Positions 8,488 to 17,555 are shown, counted from the first letter of the stretch. The stretch is 49,066 nucleotides of DNA from Candidatus Frankia nodulisporulans (GCF_902806475.1 NZ_CADCWS010000007.1:1-49066), one strand, 5' to 3'. Notes: generated by a model not told the origin, from the sequence alone. Numbers and translations: made by a program.

Positions 8488-9356
8488 CGTTCGTCGCGGC
8501 GGCGGTCTGCCCGCATCCGCCGCTGCTCGTCCCCGAAGTGGGTGGGGCCGAGCCGGTGGCGGTGCGTCCGATCGCACTCGACGCGGTGCGCCGGCTGACC
8601 GCGGCGGGCCTGGACCGGATCGTCATCGTCGGCGACGCCGGCTCCGAGGCCGCGACGGTGGCCGCGTCCGAGACCGGCGGGATCGAGTACGGTCCCACCG
8701 CCACCGGCACGTATGCCGGCTACGGCGTGGACCTCGTCGTCCCGCTCGTCCACGGCCAGGCGGCACCGCCGGAGGCAAGCCCCGACCCGTCGCTGCCCCT
8801 GTCCCTCACCGCTGGTGCCTGGCTGCTGGCGAACAGTGGCTTCACGGGCGCCCGCGCGGCGCTGGGCGTGCCGGCGGTGTACTCACCGAGCCAGGCCGCC
8901 AAGCTGGGGGAACGTCTGGTCACGGGCAGCGCGCCGGACGAGCGGCTCGGACTGCTGGTGATGGGGGACGGTTCCGCCCGCCGCGGCATCAAGGCCCCCG
9001 GCCATCTGGACAAGCGGGCGGCGCCCTTCGACGCGGCCGTCGCGACCGCCCTGGCCGGCGTCGACCCGGCCGGCCTGCTTGACCTCGACCCGGTACTCGC
9101 CCGCGACCTGCTCGCGGCCGGACGCGCATCCTGGCAGGTCCTGGCCGGCGCCCTGCTCGCCGCGACCTCCGGTACCACCGTGACCTCCGGTACCACCGTG
9201 ACCTCCGCATCGGCTGGTACCGCCGTGAGTCGGGACGACACGCGTCGCGCGGTGTGGAACGGCGAGCTCCGATACGACGACGCGCCCTACGGTGTCGGCT
9301 ATCTAGTAGCCGTGTGGATCCGGGGGGATGCGGGTCGTGAGGAATTGCGCGTGTGA
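8484..9356 (+). CDS. Class III extradiol ring-cleavage dioxygenase-like protein
   Basis: Protein of 290 residues resembling the subunit-B fold of class III extradiol dioxygenases, a family conserved in actinobacteria between miaB and miaA. Visible: [19 protein letters not shown] at the N-terminus with the His that would be a metal ligand, [23 protein letters not shown] and a C-terminal [15 protein letters not shown]. True ring cleavage is not established for this group, so the function is unknown. GTG start overlaps the miaB stop by 4 bases, implying translational coupling. Residues about 229-243 are an imperfect TSGTTV repeat from a duplicated 18-base unit. Confidence 0.8.
   Translation: MTFVAAAVCPHPPLLVPEVGGAEPVAVRPIALDAVRRLTAAGLDRIVIVGDAGSEAATVAASETGGIEYGPTATGTYAGYGVDLVVPLVHGQAAPPEASPDPSLPLSLTAGAWLLANSGFTGARAALGVPAVYSPSQAAKLGERLVTGSAPDERLGLLVMGDGSARRGIKAPGHLDKRAAPFDAAVATALAGVDPAGLLDLDPVLARDLLAAGRASWQVLAGALLAATSGTTVTSGTTVTSASAGTAVSRDDTRRAVWNGELRYDDAPYGVGYLVAVWIRGDAGREELRV
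9171..9206 (+). repeat. 18-bp direct repeat in the dioxygenase-like gene
   Basis: The unit GGTACCACCGTGACCTCC occurs twice in tandem (9171-9188 and 9189-9206) and encodes the TSGTTV repeat near the protein's C-terminus. Confidence 0.85.
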
Positions 9357-10251
9357 CCTGCCAGCGGGGATTCGGCGTACCGAGGTAGCGGGGTTGGCCG
9401 CGCTGCGGGCCGAGGTGCCGGCGGGTCCGGTGGTGCTGCTGCTCGCCGGGTTCGCCGCGAGCAAGGAGGACTGGCTGCCGGTCATGCCGGCGCTGGTCGC
9501 CGCCGGGTTCGACGTGACCGCTCTGGATCAGCGCGGCCAGTACGAATCGCCCGGACCGGACGATGTCGAGGGTTATGCGCTGACCGCGCTCGCCGGGGAC
9601 GTCCACCGGGTGGCGGCGGCGCTCGGTGGCGGACCGGTGCACCTGGTGGGGCACAGCTTCGGTGGTCTGGTCGCGCGGGCCGCGGTACTCGCCGAACCCA
9701 CCGCGGTGCGCACGCTGACCCTGCTGTCCTCCGGGCCCGCGGGTATCGTCGGACGCCGCCGCGCGGCGCTGCGCACGGTCGCGCGGGTACTGCGCCAGGA
9801 CGGGCAGCCGGCGGTGTGGGCGACGTTGCAGGCCGTCGCGCGCCCCCGCCCCGACCACACCGACGCGTTTCTGCGCCGACGTTTCTTCGCGCATCACCGC
9901 GCGGGTCTCGTCGCGGTGAGTGACCAGTTGCTGTCGGCGCCAGACCAGGTGGACGAACTGGCCGCGGTGGCCCGCCTGACGGGGCTGCCCGTCCTGGTGG
10001 CACATGGTGACGGCGACGACGGCTGGCCGGCGGCCGTCCAGGCCGACATGGCTCGGCGACTCGCCGCCCACTACGAGGTGATTCCCGCCGCCCGCCACGA
10101 CCCGGCCGCCGACAGCCCGCAGGCCCTCGCCGACCTCCTCCTCCGCTTCTGGCAACCCGACCGGCAAGCCCAGGCCGAAGCCCAGACCGAGGCCGAGACT
10201 CGGGCCCATGCCGAGGGCCATGCCCAGGCCCAGGTGTCCGGAGCGGCCTGA
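9328..10251 (+). CDS. Alpha/beta hydrolase
   Basis: Protein of 307 residues with an alpha/beta hydrolase fold: oxyanion-side LLLAGFAASKEDW, strand/loop DVTALDQRGQYES, nucleophile elbow GHSFGG (Ser about 109), acid region LPVLVAHGDGDDGWP and a C-terminal His in IPAARHDPAADSP. It could hydrolyse an ester or amide; the substrate is unknown. The start overlaps the previous gene by 29 bases; an internal GTG at 9337 is an alternative. The last 25 residues are an Ala/Gln/Glu/His tail (QAQAEAQTEAETRAHAEGHA) with the same low-complexity character as other C-terminal tails in this genome. Confidence 0.85.
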   Translation: MRVVRNCACDLPAGIRRTEVAGLAALRAEVPAGPVVLLLAGFAASKEDWLPVMPALVAAGFDVTALDQRGQYESPGPDDVEGYALTALAGDVHRVAAALGGGPVHLVGHSFGGLVARAAVLAEPTAVRTLTLLSSGPAGIVGRRRAALRTVARVLRQDGQPAVWATLQAVARPRPDHTDAFLRRRFFAHHRAGLVAVSDQLLSAPDQVDELAAVARLTGLPVLVAHGDGDDGWPAAVQADMARRLAAHYEVIPAARHDPAADSPQALADLLLRFWQPDRQAQAEAQTEAETRAHAEGHAQAQVSGAA

Positions 10252-10447
10252 ACCGCCCCTCGTGGCGACCCGCGTAGCTCCCGGCCGCCGCGCACGGCCC
10301 GGGCGACCATCGCATATCGTGATCTTCTGGCCGGATGGGTGACTGTCGGGGCCCGGGGGTCCGTTATCGGCGGTGGGGGTTGGCCGGAGATCCACCGGGA
10401 GCGGCCTGGGCCCGCCGGCATCCGATGGCCGTGGCACGATCCTGATC

Positions 10448-11407
10448 GTGACGAACGGGTCGGCGAGTGCGGGGAGTACGGCGGGCGCGGGAGGTACGCG
10501 GCGGCCGGTGCCGCGGGGCCCGGTGGTGGCGGTGGTGGGGCCCACGGCGGCGGGCAAGAGCGACCTGGGCATCGCGCTCGCGCTCGCGCTCGGCGGTGAG
10601 GTCGTCAACGCCGACTCGATGCAGCTCTACCGTGGGATGGACATCGGTACCGCCAAGGTCCGCCTGGACGAGCGCCGCGGCGTGCCGCACCATCTGCTCG
10701 ACGTCTGGGACGTCACGCACGCCGCCGATGTCGCGAGTTTCCAGCGGGACGCCCGGCGGGTGATCGACGCGCTGCTGGCGGCCGGACGGGTCCCGGTGCT
10801 CGTCGGCGGCTCGGGACTGTACGTGCGGGCCGCCCTGGATGATCTCAGTTTTTCGGGCACCGACCCGGTGGTGCGCGCCCGATGGGAGGCCGAGCTGACC
10901 CGCCGCGGCTCGGGGGAGCTGCACGCGGAGCTGGCCCGTCGGGCGCCGCGGGCCGCCGAGGCGATCCTGCCCAGCAACGGTCGGCGGATCGTGCGGGCCC
11001 TTGAGGTCGTCGAACTGACCGGGGATTACGCGGCGACCCTGCCGGAACAACGCGCGGTCTATGACGTCGTCCAGATAGGCGTGGACCGAGACGATCTCGA
11101 CGAGCGCATCACCCAACGGGTGGACAGAATGTGGAACGCGGGTTTTCCCGAAGAAGTGCGTCAGTTGGTGGAGTGCGGTCTTCGGGAAGGTCGCACGGCG
11201 TCACGTGCGCTCGGATACGCTCAACTCCTCGCCTGGATGGACGGCGCAATGGAGTCCACAGATCAGGCCAAGCTGGCCACAATTTCCGCGACGCGGCGTT
11301 TCGCCAGGCGGCAAAGATCCTGGTTTCGCCGGGATAACCGGATATCGTGGCTGAACCAACCGGACGTCACACAGGCGCTGCGGCTGGTGGTTCGATCTGA
11401 CGGGTGA
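10448..11407 (+). CDS. miaA: tRNA dimethylallyltransferase MiaA
   Basis: Transfers the dimethylallyl group to A37 of tRNAs reading codons starting with U, providing the substrate of MiaB. P-loop GPTAAGKSDL near residue 30, then NADSMQLYRGMDIGTAKV, HHLLDVWDVT, VGGSGLYVRA, and C-terminal SRALGYAQLL and RRFARRQRSWFRRD, all family signatures. The GTG at 10448 gives 319 residues, matching the family; the frame is open further upstream to 10373 without a likely start. No Shine-Dalgarno is obvious. The stop overlaps the next gene's GTG by 4 bases. Confidence 0.95.
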   Translation: MTNGSASAGSTAGAGGTRRPVPRGPVVAVVGPTAAGKSDLGIALALALGGEVVNADSMQLYRGMDIGTAKVRLDERRGVPHHLLDVWDVTHAADVASFQRDARRVIDALLAAGRVPVLVGGSGLYVRAALDDLSFSGTDPVVRARWEAELTRRGSGELHAELARRAPRAAEAILPSNGRRIVRALEVVELTGDYAATLPEQRAVYDVVQIGVDRDDLDERITQRVDRMWNAGFPEEVRQLVECGLREGRTASRALGYAQLLAWMDGAMESTDQAKLATISATRRFARRQRSWFRRDNRISWLNQPDVTQALRLVVRSDG

Positions 11408-12405
11408 CCGGTTCGTCCGATCGCCGGGGACGTGGTCGTCGCAGGGCCGCGGCGGCATGGAATCCGGCCCGCGGCGGCCTGTCCCGCGCGGCGTCTGGAG
11501 AGATCGCTGTGACCGTGCCCGCCACCGCCGGTGGTCTGCCACCTGACCTGACTCTCGTCCCCGCGCTCTACGCGGCCTTCGACGATGGCTCGCTGCGGCT
11601 GCACTTCCAGCCCGAGGTGGATCTGCGCACCGGTTCGGTGCCCGGGATGGAGGCGCACCCGCGGTGGCAGCATCCCGAGCGGGGGGTGTTGGGTCCTGCG
11701 GAGTTCATGCCGATCGCCGCGGCGGCCGGGCTCGTCCACCAGGTCGACCAGTGGGTGCTGCGGATGGCGGTGACCGAGGCCCGGACCTGGCATCGGATGG
11801 CGGTCGGCACCCCGATCCGTCCGCCTCGGCTCTGGGTGAACATCGACGGACGCCAGCTGGCCAGTCCCGCCTTCGTCACCGAGGTGGACCGGCTGATGTC
11901 CGGGCGGCTGCTACCCGCCGGCGCGATCGGCCTGGAGTTCAGCGAACGGGCGCTGGGCCTGGCCGCTCCGGTCGTGCCGGGCCTGCTGGCCCACCTGCAC
12001 GCCCTCGGTGTCGCGCTCGCGGTCGAGTCGTTCGGAACCTGGTTCGGTTCCCTGGCCGTGCTCGATCTGCTGCCGCTCGACCTCGTCAAGCTGGACGGTC
12101 TGTATCTCCAGGCCACCATGCGTGACCTGGAGGGGGAGGCGGTCGTGGCGGCGATCGTCCGCCTCGCGCACAGCCGGGCGCTGACCGTCGTCGCCGACGG
12201 CGTGGACTCCGCCCGCCTCGCCACCCGGGTCCATGACCTGGGCTGCGACCGTGCCATCGGCCCGGTGTTCTGCCCGCCCGTCCCCGTCGAGGACGCCCGG
12301 ATGATCGCGCTCGGTCGGGGTCGCCCGGAGCGCTGGCACCGTCCGTCGCAACGCACCGACGAGCGGCTGCGAGCCTGGGTGTCGGCCGCCGGACCACGAA
12401 GCTGA
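11404..12405 (+). CDS. Degenerate EAL-domain protein
   Basis: Protein of 333 residues with an EAL (c-di-GMP phosphodiesterase) fold from about residue 45 to 300: LRLHFQPEVDL, HPRWQHPERGVLGP, WVNIDGRQLASP, GLEFSER and GCDRAIGPVF align with the family. Key positions are altered: the EALxR signature is EAHPR, the metal-binding DDFGTG is ESFGTW, and the final QG is IG. It is therefore probably not an active phosphodiesterase and may bind c-di-GMP or a protein partner. Start GTG overlaps the miaA stop (GTGA). The first 35 residues are Arg/Gly/Ala rich. Confidence 0.85.
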   Translation: MTGSSDRRGRGRRRAAAAWNPARGGLSRAASGEIAVTVPATAGGLPPDLTLVPALYAAFDDGSLRLHFQPEVDLRTGSVPGMEAHPRWQHPERGVLGPAEFMPIAAAAGLVHQVDQWVLRMAVTEARTWHRMAVGTPIRPPRLWVNIDGRQLASPAFVTEVDRLMSGRLLPAGAIGLEFSERALGLAAPVVPGLLAHLHALGVALAVESFGTWFGSLAVLDLLPLDLVKLDGLYLQATMRDLEGEAVVAAIVRLAHSRALTVVADGVDSARLATRVHDLGCDRAIGPVFCPPVPVEDARMIALGRGRPERWHRPSQRTDERLRAWVSAAGPRS

Positions 12406-12479
12406 GCCGAACCCAGCCAGACCGAACCGCAGCGGGCTGAACCGCGTTGAGCCGGGCTGAGCGGCCGCGGGCACGCCCG

Positions 12480-12485
12480 TACGAT
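12480..12485 (+). promoter_or_regulatory. -10 element of leaderless dapF promoter
   Basis: TACGAT at 12480-12485 is followed by 6 bases and the GTG at 12492; no Shine-Dalgarno is present. Confidence 0.5.
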
Positions 12486-12491
12486 GTGCCG

Positions 12492-13496
12492 GTGCGCGAT
12501 GACCAGCAGTTGCGGTTCGTCAAGGGGCAGGGCACGGGCAACGACTTCGTGATCCTGCCCGATCCGGACGGCGATCTGGACCTGACCCCGGAGCTGGTCC
12601 GGGCGTTGTGTGACCGGCGTACCGGTATCGGCGCGGACGGTGTCCTGCGGGTCGTGCTGTCGGCCGCGGCACCGGAGGCGGTGCCGTTCGTCGGTTCGGC
12701 CCGCTGGTTCATGGACTACCGCAACGCCGATGGTTCGCTCGCCCAGATGTGCGGCAACGGGGCCCGGGTGTTCGCCCGCTACCTCGTCGAGGCCGGTTAT
12801 GTCCGCCCCGGCGGCTTCGTGCTGGCGACCCGGGCGGGCCTGCGCCGCGTCGAGGTGCCGCCGGTCGGGGACGTCACCGTGGAGATGGGCCCGCCGTCCT
12901 TCGCCACGCGGGCCGCGGCGGGCCCGTTCGCGCCGCCGGTCAGCGTCGCCGGGCGGGAGTTCGACGCCGTCGCCGTGTCGATGGGCAACCCGCACGCCGT
13001 CTGTTTCGCCGACGATCTGGACGTCGCGGCGCTGCGTGGTCTCGACCTGAGCCGGGCGCCGCGGTTTCGCGTCGACGACTTCCCCGAGGGAGTCAACGTC
13101 GAGATCGTCGTGGATCGCCCGGGTGGCGGCGTGGCGATGCGGGTCTATGAGCGCGGGGTCGGGGAGACGGCCTCCTGCGGCACGGGTGCCTGCGCCGCGG
13201 CCGTGGCCTGGGCCGACCGCCACGGTCGCCGCCCCACCGGCGGGGCCGCGGCTGCTCCCGCGGGCGATGCCGGTGGCGCCGCTGGTGCTGGTGGCGGTGT
13301 CGGTGGCGGTGAGGTCGAGGTGGCGGTGGACGTGCCTGGTGGGGCGCTGAACGTTCGGTGGCGGGCCGACACGGTGTTGTTGCGGGGGCCGGCCGAGCTG
13401 GTCTTCGACGGGGCGGTGCGGATCGGGATGCTCGGCGGTACGGGTCCGATTCCGACAAGACCGGCGCCGGCGGGCGAGCCTAGCCTGCGGTCATGA
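12492..13496 (+). CDS. dapF: Diaminopimelate epimerase
   Basis: Converts LL- to meso-diaminopimelate for lysine and peptidoglycan synthesis, in the cytoplasm. Both catalytic cysteines are present: MCGNGARVFARY around residue 85 and ETASCGTGACAAAVAW around 230. FVKGQGTGNDFVILPD at the N-terminus and SMGNPHAVCF are also diagnostic. From the GTG at 12492 it has 334 residues, longer than the usual 275-290 because a 45-residue Gly/Ala/Val/Pro-rich insert sits between the second Cys motif and the last strand (VAVDVPGGALNVRW). GTG at 12486 is an alternative start. The stop overlaps the next ATG by 4 bases. Confidence 0.95.
   Translation: MRDDQQLRFVKGQGTGNDFVILPDPDGDLDLTPELVRALCDRRTGIGADGVLRVVLSAAAPEAVPFVGSARWFMDYRNADGSLAQMCGNGARVFARYLVEAGYVRPGGFVLATRAGLRRVEVPPVGDVTVEMGPPSFATRAAAGPFAPPVSVAGREFDAVAVSMGNPHAVCFADDLDVAALRGLDLSRAPRFRVDDFPEGVNVEIVVDRPGGGVAMRVYERGVGETASCGTGACAAAVAWADRHGRRPTGGAAAAPAGDAGGAAGAGGGVGGGEVEVAVDVPGGALNVRWRADTVLLRGPAELVFDGAVRIGMLGGTGPIPTRPAPAGEPSLRS
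13481..13486 (+). promoter_or_regulatory. -10 element of a leaderless promoter inside the dapF 3' end
   Basis: TAGCCT at 13481-13486, 6 bases before the ATG at 13493. It would give the VOC gene its own transcript in addition to read-through from dapF. Confidence 0.45.
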
Positions 13497-13909
13497 CAGT
13501 CACCTTCAACGGCACTGGGCTGATCGTCTCCGACCTGGCCCGCAGCCTGGCCTTCTATCGTCGGCTGGGGCTTGCCATCCCGGCCGCGGCCGACGCCGAA
13601 CCGCACGTCGAGGTCGCCCTGCCCGGCGGGCAACGGCTGTTGTTCGACACCGAGGACACCATCCGTTCCTTCGATCCGGCCTGGGCGCCGGCCAGCGCCG
13701 GTCAGGGTCGGATCAGCCTCGCTTTCGCCTGCGCGGACCCGGCCGAGGTCGACGCCGTCCACGGGGATCTGGTCGCTGCCGGGTACGAGAGCCACCTGGC
13801 GCCGTGGGATGCCTTCTGGGGCCAGCGTTACGCGAGCATCGTCGACCCCGACGGCAACACCGTCGACCTGTACGCACCGCTCGCGGCCACCGTCCCGGCG
13901 AGTTCCTGA
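13493..13909 (+). CDS. VOC family (glyoxalase/bleomycin-resistance fold) protein
   Basis: Protein of 138 residues with two beta-alpha-beta-beta-beta modules. Visible: TGLIVSDLARSLAFYRRLGL at the N-terminus and ASIVDPDGNTVDLYAPL at the C-terminus, with the usual Glu metal position occupied by Asp (NTVDLY). Members include metal-dependent isomerases, dioxygenases and drug-binding proteins; no substrate can be assigned. The ATG overlaps the dapF stop (ATGA). Convergent with the AraC-type gene 30 bases downstream. Confidence 0.88.
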   Translation: MTVTFNGTGLIVSDLARSLAFYRRLGLAIPAAADAEPHVEVALPGGQRLLFDTEDTIRSFDPAWAPASAGQGRISLAFACADPAEVDAVHGDLVAAGYESHLAPWDAFWGQRYASIVDPDGNTVDLYAPLAATVPASS

Positions 13910-13939
13910 CCACGGCTCGTCCACCTGGTTCGTGGGCCG

Positions 13940-14740
13940 TCAACGCGGCGGCGACGCGTCCACGGTCGGTGCGCCCCTGGCGGACGCGAGCAGGTCGGTG
14001 GCGGTGAGGCCGGTGAGCGCCCGCACCTCGTGGGCGAGATGGGCCTGATCGGCGTAGCCGGACAGGGCGGCCGTCAGGGCGAGCCCGTGGCCGGACCGGG
14101 CGGTGCGCAACGCCTCCTGCAGACGCAGGACGCGGCCCAGGGTCTTCGGGCCGTAACCGAAGACCCGCCGGCTGCGGCGCAGCAACTGGCGTTCGCTCAA
14201 CCCGACCGACCGGGCCAGCGCGCCCACCGTCACGCGCGCCCGCACGGCGGACACGATCACCGGCGTCATCGGGTCGGACAGCCGCGTATCCGGCTCCCGT
14301 TCGAGCAGCGCCGTCTGGATGGCCACCGCCCGGGCCGCGGTCTGCGGCCCGGCGGCGGCGACCTGGTCGGCGAGGCGCCGGGCCGGGCCGTCGCCCCACA
14401 GCGCGGCCAGGTCGATCCGGCCGTCGCGCAGCGCCGCGGCCGGGGTGCCCAGCCGGGCCGGACCGTGACCGGGATCGAACCGGACGCCGACGTGGTGGAC
14501 CCCGGATGCCCAGGGCACGACGGTGGCGGCGGTATCCGGACCGGCGACGATCAGCCGGCCATCCGAGCTCCAGATGATGTCGATGCCGCCGTCGGGAAGC
14601 ACCCGGTGCGCCTCGCCGATCTGACCGCCCGGGCCGGCGTGGATCGCCTGATCGGGCCGGTCCGATCGGGCGATCCAGACGGTGGCCGGCAGCCCGACGG
14701 CGCGGCGCTCGCGATACACGAGCCCGACGCTACGCGCCAT
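13940..14740 (-). CDS. AraC-family transcriptional regulator
   Basis: Protein of 266 residues from the ATG at 14740 (MARSVGLVYRERRAVGLPAT). Residues about 165-255 form the two helix-turn-helix AraC domain: VTVGALARSVGLSERQLLRRSRRVFGYGPKTLGRVLRLQEAL and the second helix pair with GYADQAHLAHEVRALTG. The N-terminal 150 residues resemble DUF6597-type sensory domains with PDGGIDIIWSSDGRL. It probably regulates a nearby or unlinked gene in response to a small ligand. The frame remains open to 15277, overlapping hflX, but that part is a shadow. Confidence 0.88.
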   Translation of the reverse strand: MARSVGLVYRERRAVGLPATVWIARSDRPDQAIHAGPGGQIGEAHRVLPDGGIDIIWSSDGRLIVAGPDTAATVVPWASGVHHVGVRFDPGHGPARLGTPAAALRDGRIDLAALWGDGPARRLADQVAAAGPQTAARAVAIQTALLEREPDTRLSDPMTPVIVSAVRARVTVGALARSVGLSERQLLRRSRRVFGYGPKTLGRVLRLQEALRTARSGHGLALTAALSGYADQAHLAHEVRALTGLTATDLLASARGAPTVDASPPR

Positions 14741-14981
14741 CTCGGCCGACCGGCGGCCTGGCACAGGGCATCGACCGGGATCGAACACCGCCGGAGATCC
14801 GCCCGAAACCATTCGCGATCGCCGCGTCGGCGTGGGACCCTGGCAGACGACGGAAGGACGACCGCCGCCCGCGGTACGCGGGTCGCGCAGCCCTTCCGAT
14901 GGTCGCCGCACACGCGCGTGACCTGGCCAAACGAAGCGACGCGGAATGCCGCGGCAGCGGGCCGCGTTGAGAACGGATGGT

Positions 14982-16442
14982 ATGACACTTCCTGCCGACG
15001 CCCTGGATGCGTCCACCATGGACAGATCACTCATCGAACTCGCCGACGACGATACGGCGGGACTTTCTGGTTTCTTCGCCGATTCGGGTGACGGTTTCGA
15101 CCTGGCGGATCGCGTGGCTCTGCGCCGCGTGCCGGGCTTGGCGACCGAACTCGAAGATGTCACCGAGGTCGAGTACCGGCAGCTCCGACTGGAGCAGGTC
15201 GTGCTCATCGGGGTGTGGATGTCGGGCTCGCTGCGGGCGGCCGAGGCGTCCATGGCGGAGCTCGCGGCCCTGGCCACGACGGCGGGTTCGGCCGTGCTCG
15301 ACGCCCTCGTGCAGCGCCGTGACCGGCCGGACGCCGCGACCTACGTCGGCTCGGGCAAGGCGCGGGAACTGGCCGAGGTCGTCGCCGCGACCGGCGCCGA
15401 CACGGTGATCTGCGACGGTGAGCTCACCCCGGGCCAGCTCCGCCAGCTCGAGGAGATCGTCAAGGTCAAGGTGATCGACCGTACGGCGCTGATCCTCGAC
15501 ATCTTCGCCCAGCACGCCACGTCCCGAGAGGGCAAGGCGCAGGTCGAACTCGCCCAGCTGCAGTACATGCTGCCGAGGCTGCGTGGCTGGGGTGAATCCA
15601 TGTCCCGGGCCGCCGCCAGCGGCGGTGGTCGGGCACCGATCGGTACCCGCGGCCCCGGTGAGACCAAGATCGAGACAGACCGGCGTCGGCTGCGGGCGCG
15701 GATGGCCCGGCTACGTCGTGACCTGGCCGAGATGTCGACCGTGCGGGAGACCAAGCGTTCGTCGCGGCGCCGCGGCGAGGCGCCGTCGGTGGCGATCGCC
15801 GGCTACACTAACGCCGGCAAGTCCTCGCTGCTCAACCGGCTCACCGGTGCCGGAGTGCTGGTGGAGGACGCGCTGTTCGCCACCCTTGACCCGACCGTGC
15901 GCCGGGCGACCCTGCCCGACGGGCGGGCGTTCACCCTGACCGACACGGTCGGGTTCGTCCGTCACCTGCCGCACCAGATCGTCGAGGCGTTTCGCTCCAC
16001 TCTGGAGGAGGTCGCCGATGCCGATCTCATCCTGCACGTGGTCGACGGCTCCGCCGCGGATCCGGCCGGGCAGATCTCGGCGGTGCGCGAGGTCCTCAAC
16101 GACATCGACGCGGGCGGCGTACCCGAGCTGATCGTCGTCAACAAGGTCGACGCGGCCGAACCGACGGTGCTGGCCGAACTGCGCCAGCTCGCCCCGGACG
16201 CGGTGTTCGTCTCCGCGCGCACCGGAGACGGCCTCAACGCGCTCGTCGAGGCCCTGAGCCTGCGGGTGCCACATCCGGACGTGGAGCTCACGGTCCTGCT
16301 CCCGTACACGCGGGGTGACCTCGTCTCGCGGATTCACGCCATCGGCGAGGTTCTGAGTCAGGAACACACCGGTGACGGCACGCGCCTGACGGCTCGGGTC
16401 TCAGCGGCGCTCGCCGCGGATCTCGACATGTTCCGCGCCTGA
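14982..16442 (+). CDS. hflX: GTPase HflX
   Basis: Ribosome-associated GTPase that splits or rescues stalled 70S ribosomes under stress. The N-terminal HflX domain has YVGSGKARELAE, ELTPGQLRQLEEI and LDIFAQHATSREGKAQVELAQL; the linker includes GTRGPGETKIETDRRR. The G domain has G1 GYTNAGKSSLLN, G3 DTVGFVRHLP, G4 NKVD and G5 SARTGDG. With the ATG at 14982 it has 486 residues; in-frame ATGs at 14946 and 15018 are alternatives, and no strong Shine-Dalgarno decides. Convergent with lexA, with a shared terminator hairpin. Confidence 0.95.
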   Translation: MTLPADALDASTMDRSLIELADDDTAGLSGFFADSGDGFDLADRVALRRVPGLATELEDVTEVEYRQLRLEQVVLIGVWMSGSLRAAEASMAELAALATTAGSAVLDALVQRRDRPDAATYVGSGKARELAEVVAATGADTVICDGELTPGQLRQLEEIVKVKVIDRTALILDIFAQHATSREGKAQVELAQLQYMLPRLRGWGESMSRAAASGGGRAPIGTRGPGETKIETDRRRLRARMARLRRDLAEMSTVRETKRSSRRRGEAPSVAIAGYTNAGKSSLLNRLTGAGVLVEDALFATLDPTVRRATLPDGRAFTLTDTVGFVRHLPHQIVEAFRSTLEEVADADLILHVVDGSAADPAGQISAVREVLNDIDAGGVPELIVVNKVDAAEPTVLAELRQLAPDAVFVSARTGDGLNALVEALSLRVPHPDVELTVLLPYTRGDLVSRIHAIGEVLSQEHTGDGTRLTARVSAALAADLDMFRA

Positions 16443-16481
16443 GCGGGGGCCGGGCACCCCGGCTCTGACCTCCACCCGAAC

Positions 16482-16509
16482 TGGCCGGCCGCCTCCAGGC
16501 GGCCGGCCA
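16482..16509. terminator. Bidirectional hairpin between hflX and lexA
   Basis: A perfect 13-bp inverted repeat (16482-16494 with 16497-16509, arm TGGCCGGCCGCCT) lies between the two convergent stops. There is no T-run on either side, which is usual for high-GC actinobacteria. Confidence 0.7.
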
Positions 16510-16516
16510 TCGCCCG

Positions 16517-17281
16517 TCAGACCCGGCGCAGCACCGCGACGATCCGGCCGAGGATGGACGCGCCTTCACCCGGGATGTCACTGAAGCTCGGGTTCTCCGG
16601 GTGCAGCCACACCTTGCCGTCGCGCACTCGCAGGCGCTTGACCGTGGCCTCACCATCGATCATGGCGGCGACGATCTCGCCGTTGTCCGCCACCGGCTGC
16701 TGGCGTACGACCACCCAGTCGCCGTCGCAGATCGCCGCGCCCACCATCGACTCGCCGACGACCCGCAGCAGGAACAGTGTGCCCTCGCCGACGATCTCCC
16801 GCGGCAACGGGAAGACATCCTCGATGGCCTGCTCGGCCAGGATCGGCCCACCGGCGGCGATCCGCCCGAGCACGGGCACGTATGTCGCCTGCGGATCGCT
16901 GGCGGCACCGGGGGCGGCCGGCGCCTCGCCGGGGAACGCCGGCACCACCGTCGCGGCGCTCCCACCGCCACCGGCGCGGCGCGGGCGGTCGGCGCCGAGC
17001 ACCTCCATCGCCCGCGGCCGGTTCGGGTCGCGCCGGATGTAGCCCTTCTCCTCCAGCATCTTCAGCTGGTGCGCCACGCTGCTGGTACTGGTGAGCCCGA
17101 CGGCCTCGCCGATCTCCCGCACACTGGGCGGGTATCCGCGCCGCTCCACGGCCGCCCGGATGACCTCGAGCACCTTGCGCTGCCGGGGGGTCAGTCCGGG
17201 CGCGTCCGCGGGGTTGTCCGGGAAGGGCCGCACGTTGCCGCGGGCACCGCCTCGGCGCGTTCCCCTGCTTTGGGTGGTCAT
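16517..17281 (-). CDS. lexA: LexA SOS repressor
   Basis: Protein of 254 residues. The N-terminal winged helix (about 25-95) includes [42 protein letters not shown] and [15 protein letters not shown]. The C-terminal S24 peptidase domain has the autocleavage Ala-Gly in [13 protein letters not shown], the catalytic Ser in VVGESMVGA and Lys in GEATVKRL, so self-cleavage should be intact. A Gly/Ala linker separates the domains. ATG at 17281 is preceded by GAGGAGAG. Divergent from a LysM gene, with two SOS boxes in the shared intergenic region. The arrangement matches lexA / Rv2719c of Mycobacterium tuberculosis. Confidence 0.96.
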   Translation of the reverse strand: MTTQSRGTRRGGARGNVRPFPDNPADAPGLTPRQRKVLEVIRAAVERRGYPPSVREIGEAVGLTSTSSVAHQLKMLEEKGYIRRDPNRPRAMEVLGADRPRRAGGGGSAATVVPAFPGEAPAAPGAASDPQATYVPVLGRIAAGGPILAEQAIEDVFPLPREIVGEGTLFLLRVVGESMVGAAICDGDWVVVRQQPVADNGEIVAAMIDGEATVKRLRVRDGKVWLHPENPSFSDIPGEGASILGRIVAVLRRV

Positions 17282-17470
17282 CGCTTACCGCTCTCCTCGT
17301 CGCATACCGCGTAGTGGCCGGCCGGCGACCCCGGGTCGCGGACCGTGATTCCACGCGATCGCCGGTCACCTGGGGTGCCCAGCCTCGCCACGGCGTGCAG
17401 TGTCCGCGACCGGGGGGATCGTCCGGTCCACACCTGATCGTCTTGACGGTAACCGGATGGTCGCGGAATC

Positions 17471-17486
17471 TCAAACGTCTGTTCGA
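17471..17486. promoter_or_regulatory. LexA binding site (SOS box) 1
   Basis: TCAAACGTCTGTTCGA matches the actinobacterial SOS box TCGAAC-N4-GTTCGA at 11 of 12 defined positions. It lies nearer lexA. Confidence 0.8.
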
Positions 17487-17539
17487 GCGTGTCTCTTCCT
17501 CTCCCCGCGAGCCCGTGTCACAATCGACCAGTAGTTCGA

Positions 17540-17555
17540 TCGAACGGGAGTTCGT
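17540..17555. promoter_or_regulatory. LexA binding site (SOS box) 2
   Basis: TCGAACGGGAGTTCGT matches TCGAAC-N4-GTTCGA at 11 of 12 defined positions. It lies 36 bases before the LysM gene start and should control that gene. Confidence 0.8.

Noticed and set aside
14741-15277. Upstream extension of the AraC-type regulator
   Set aside because: It runs antisense into hflX; family-like sequence begins at the ATG at 14740.
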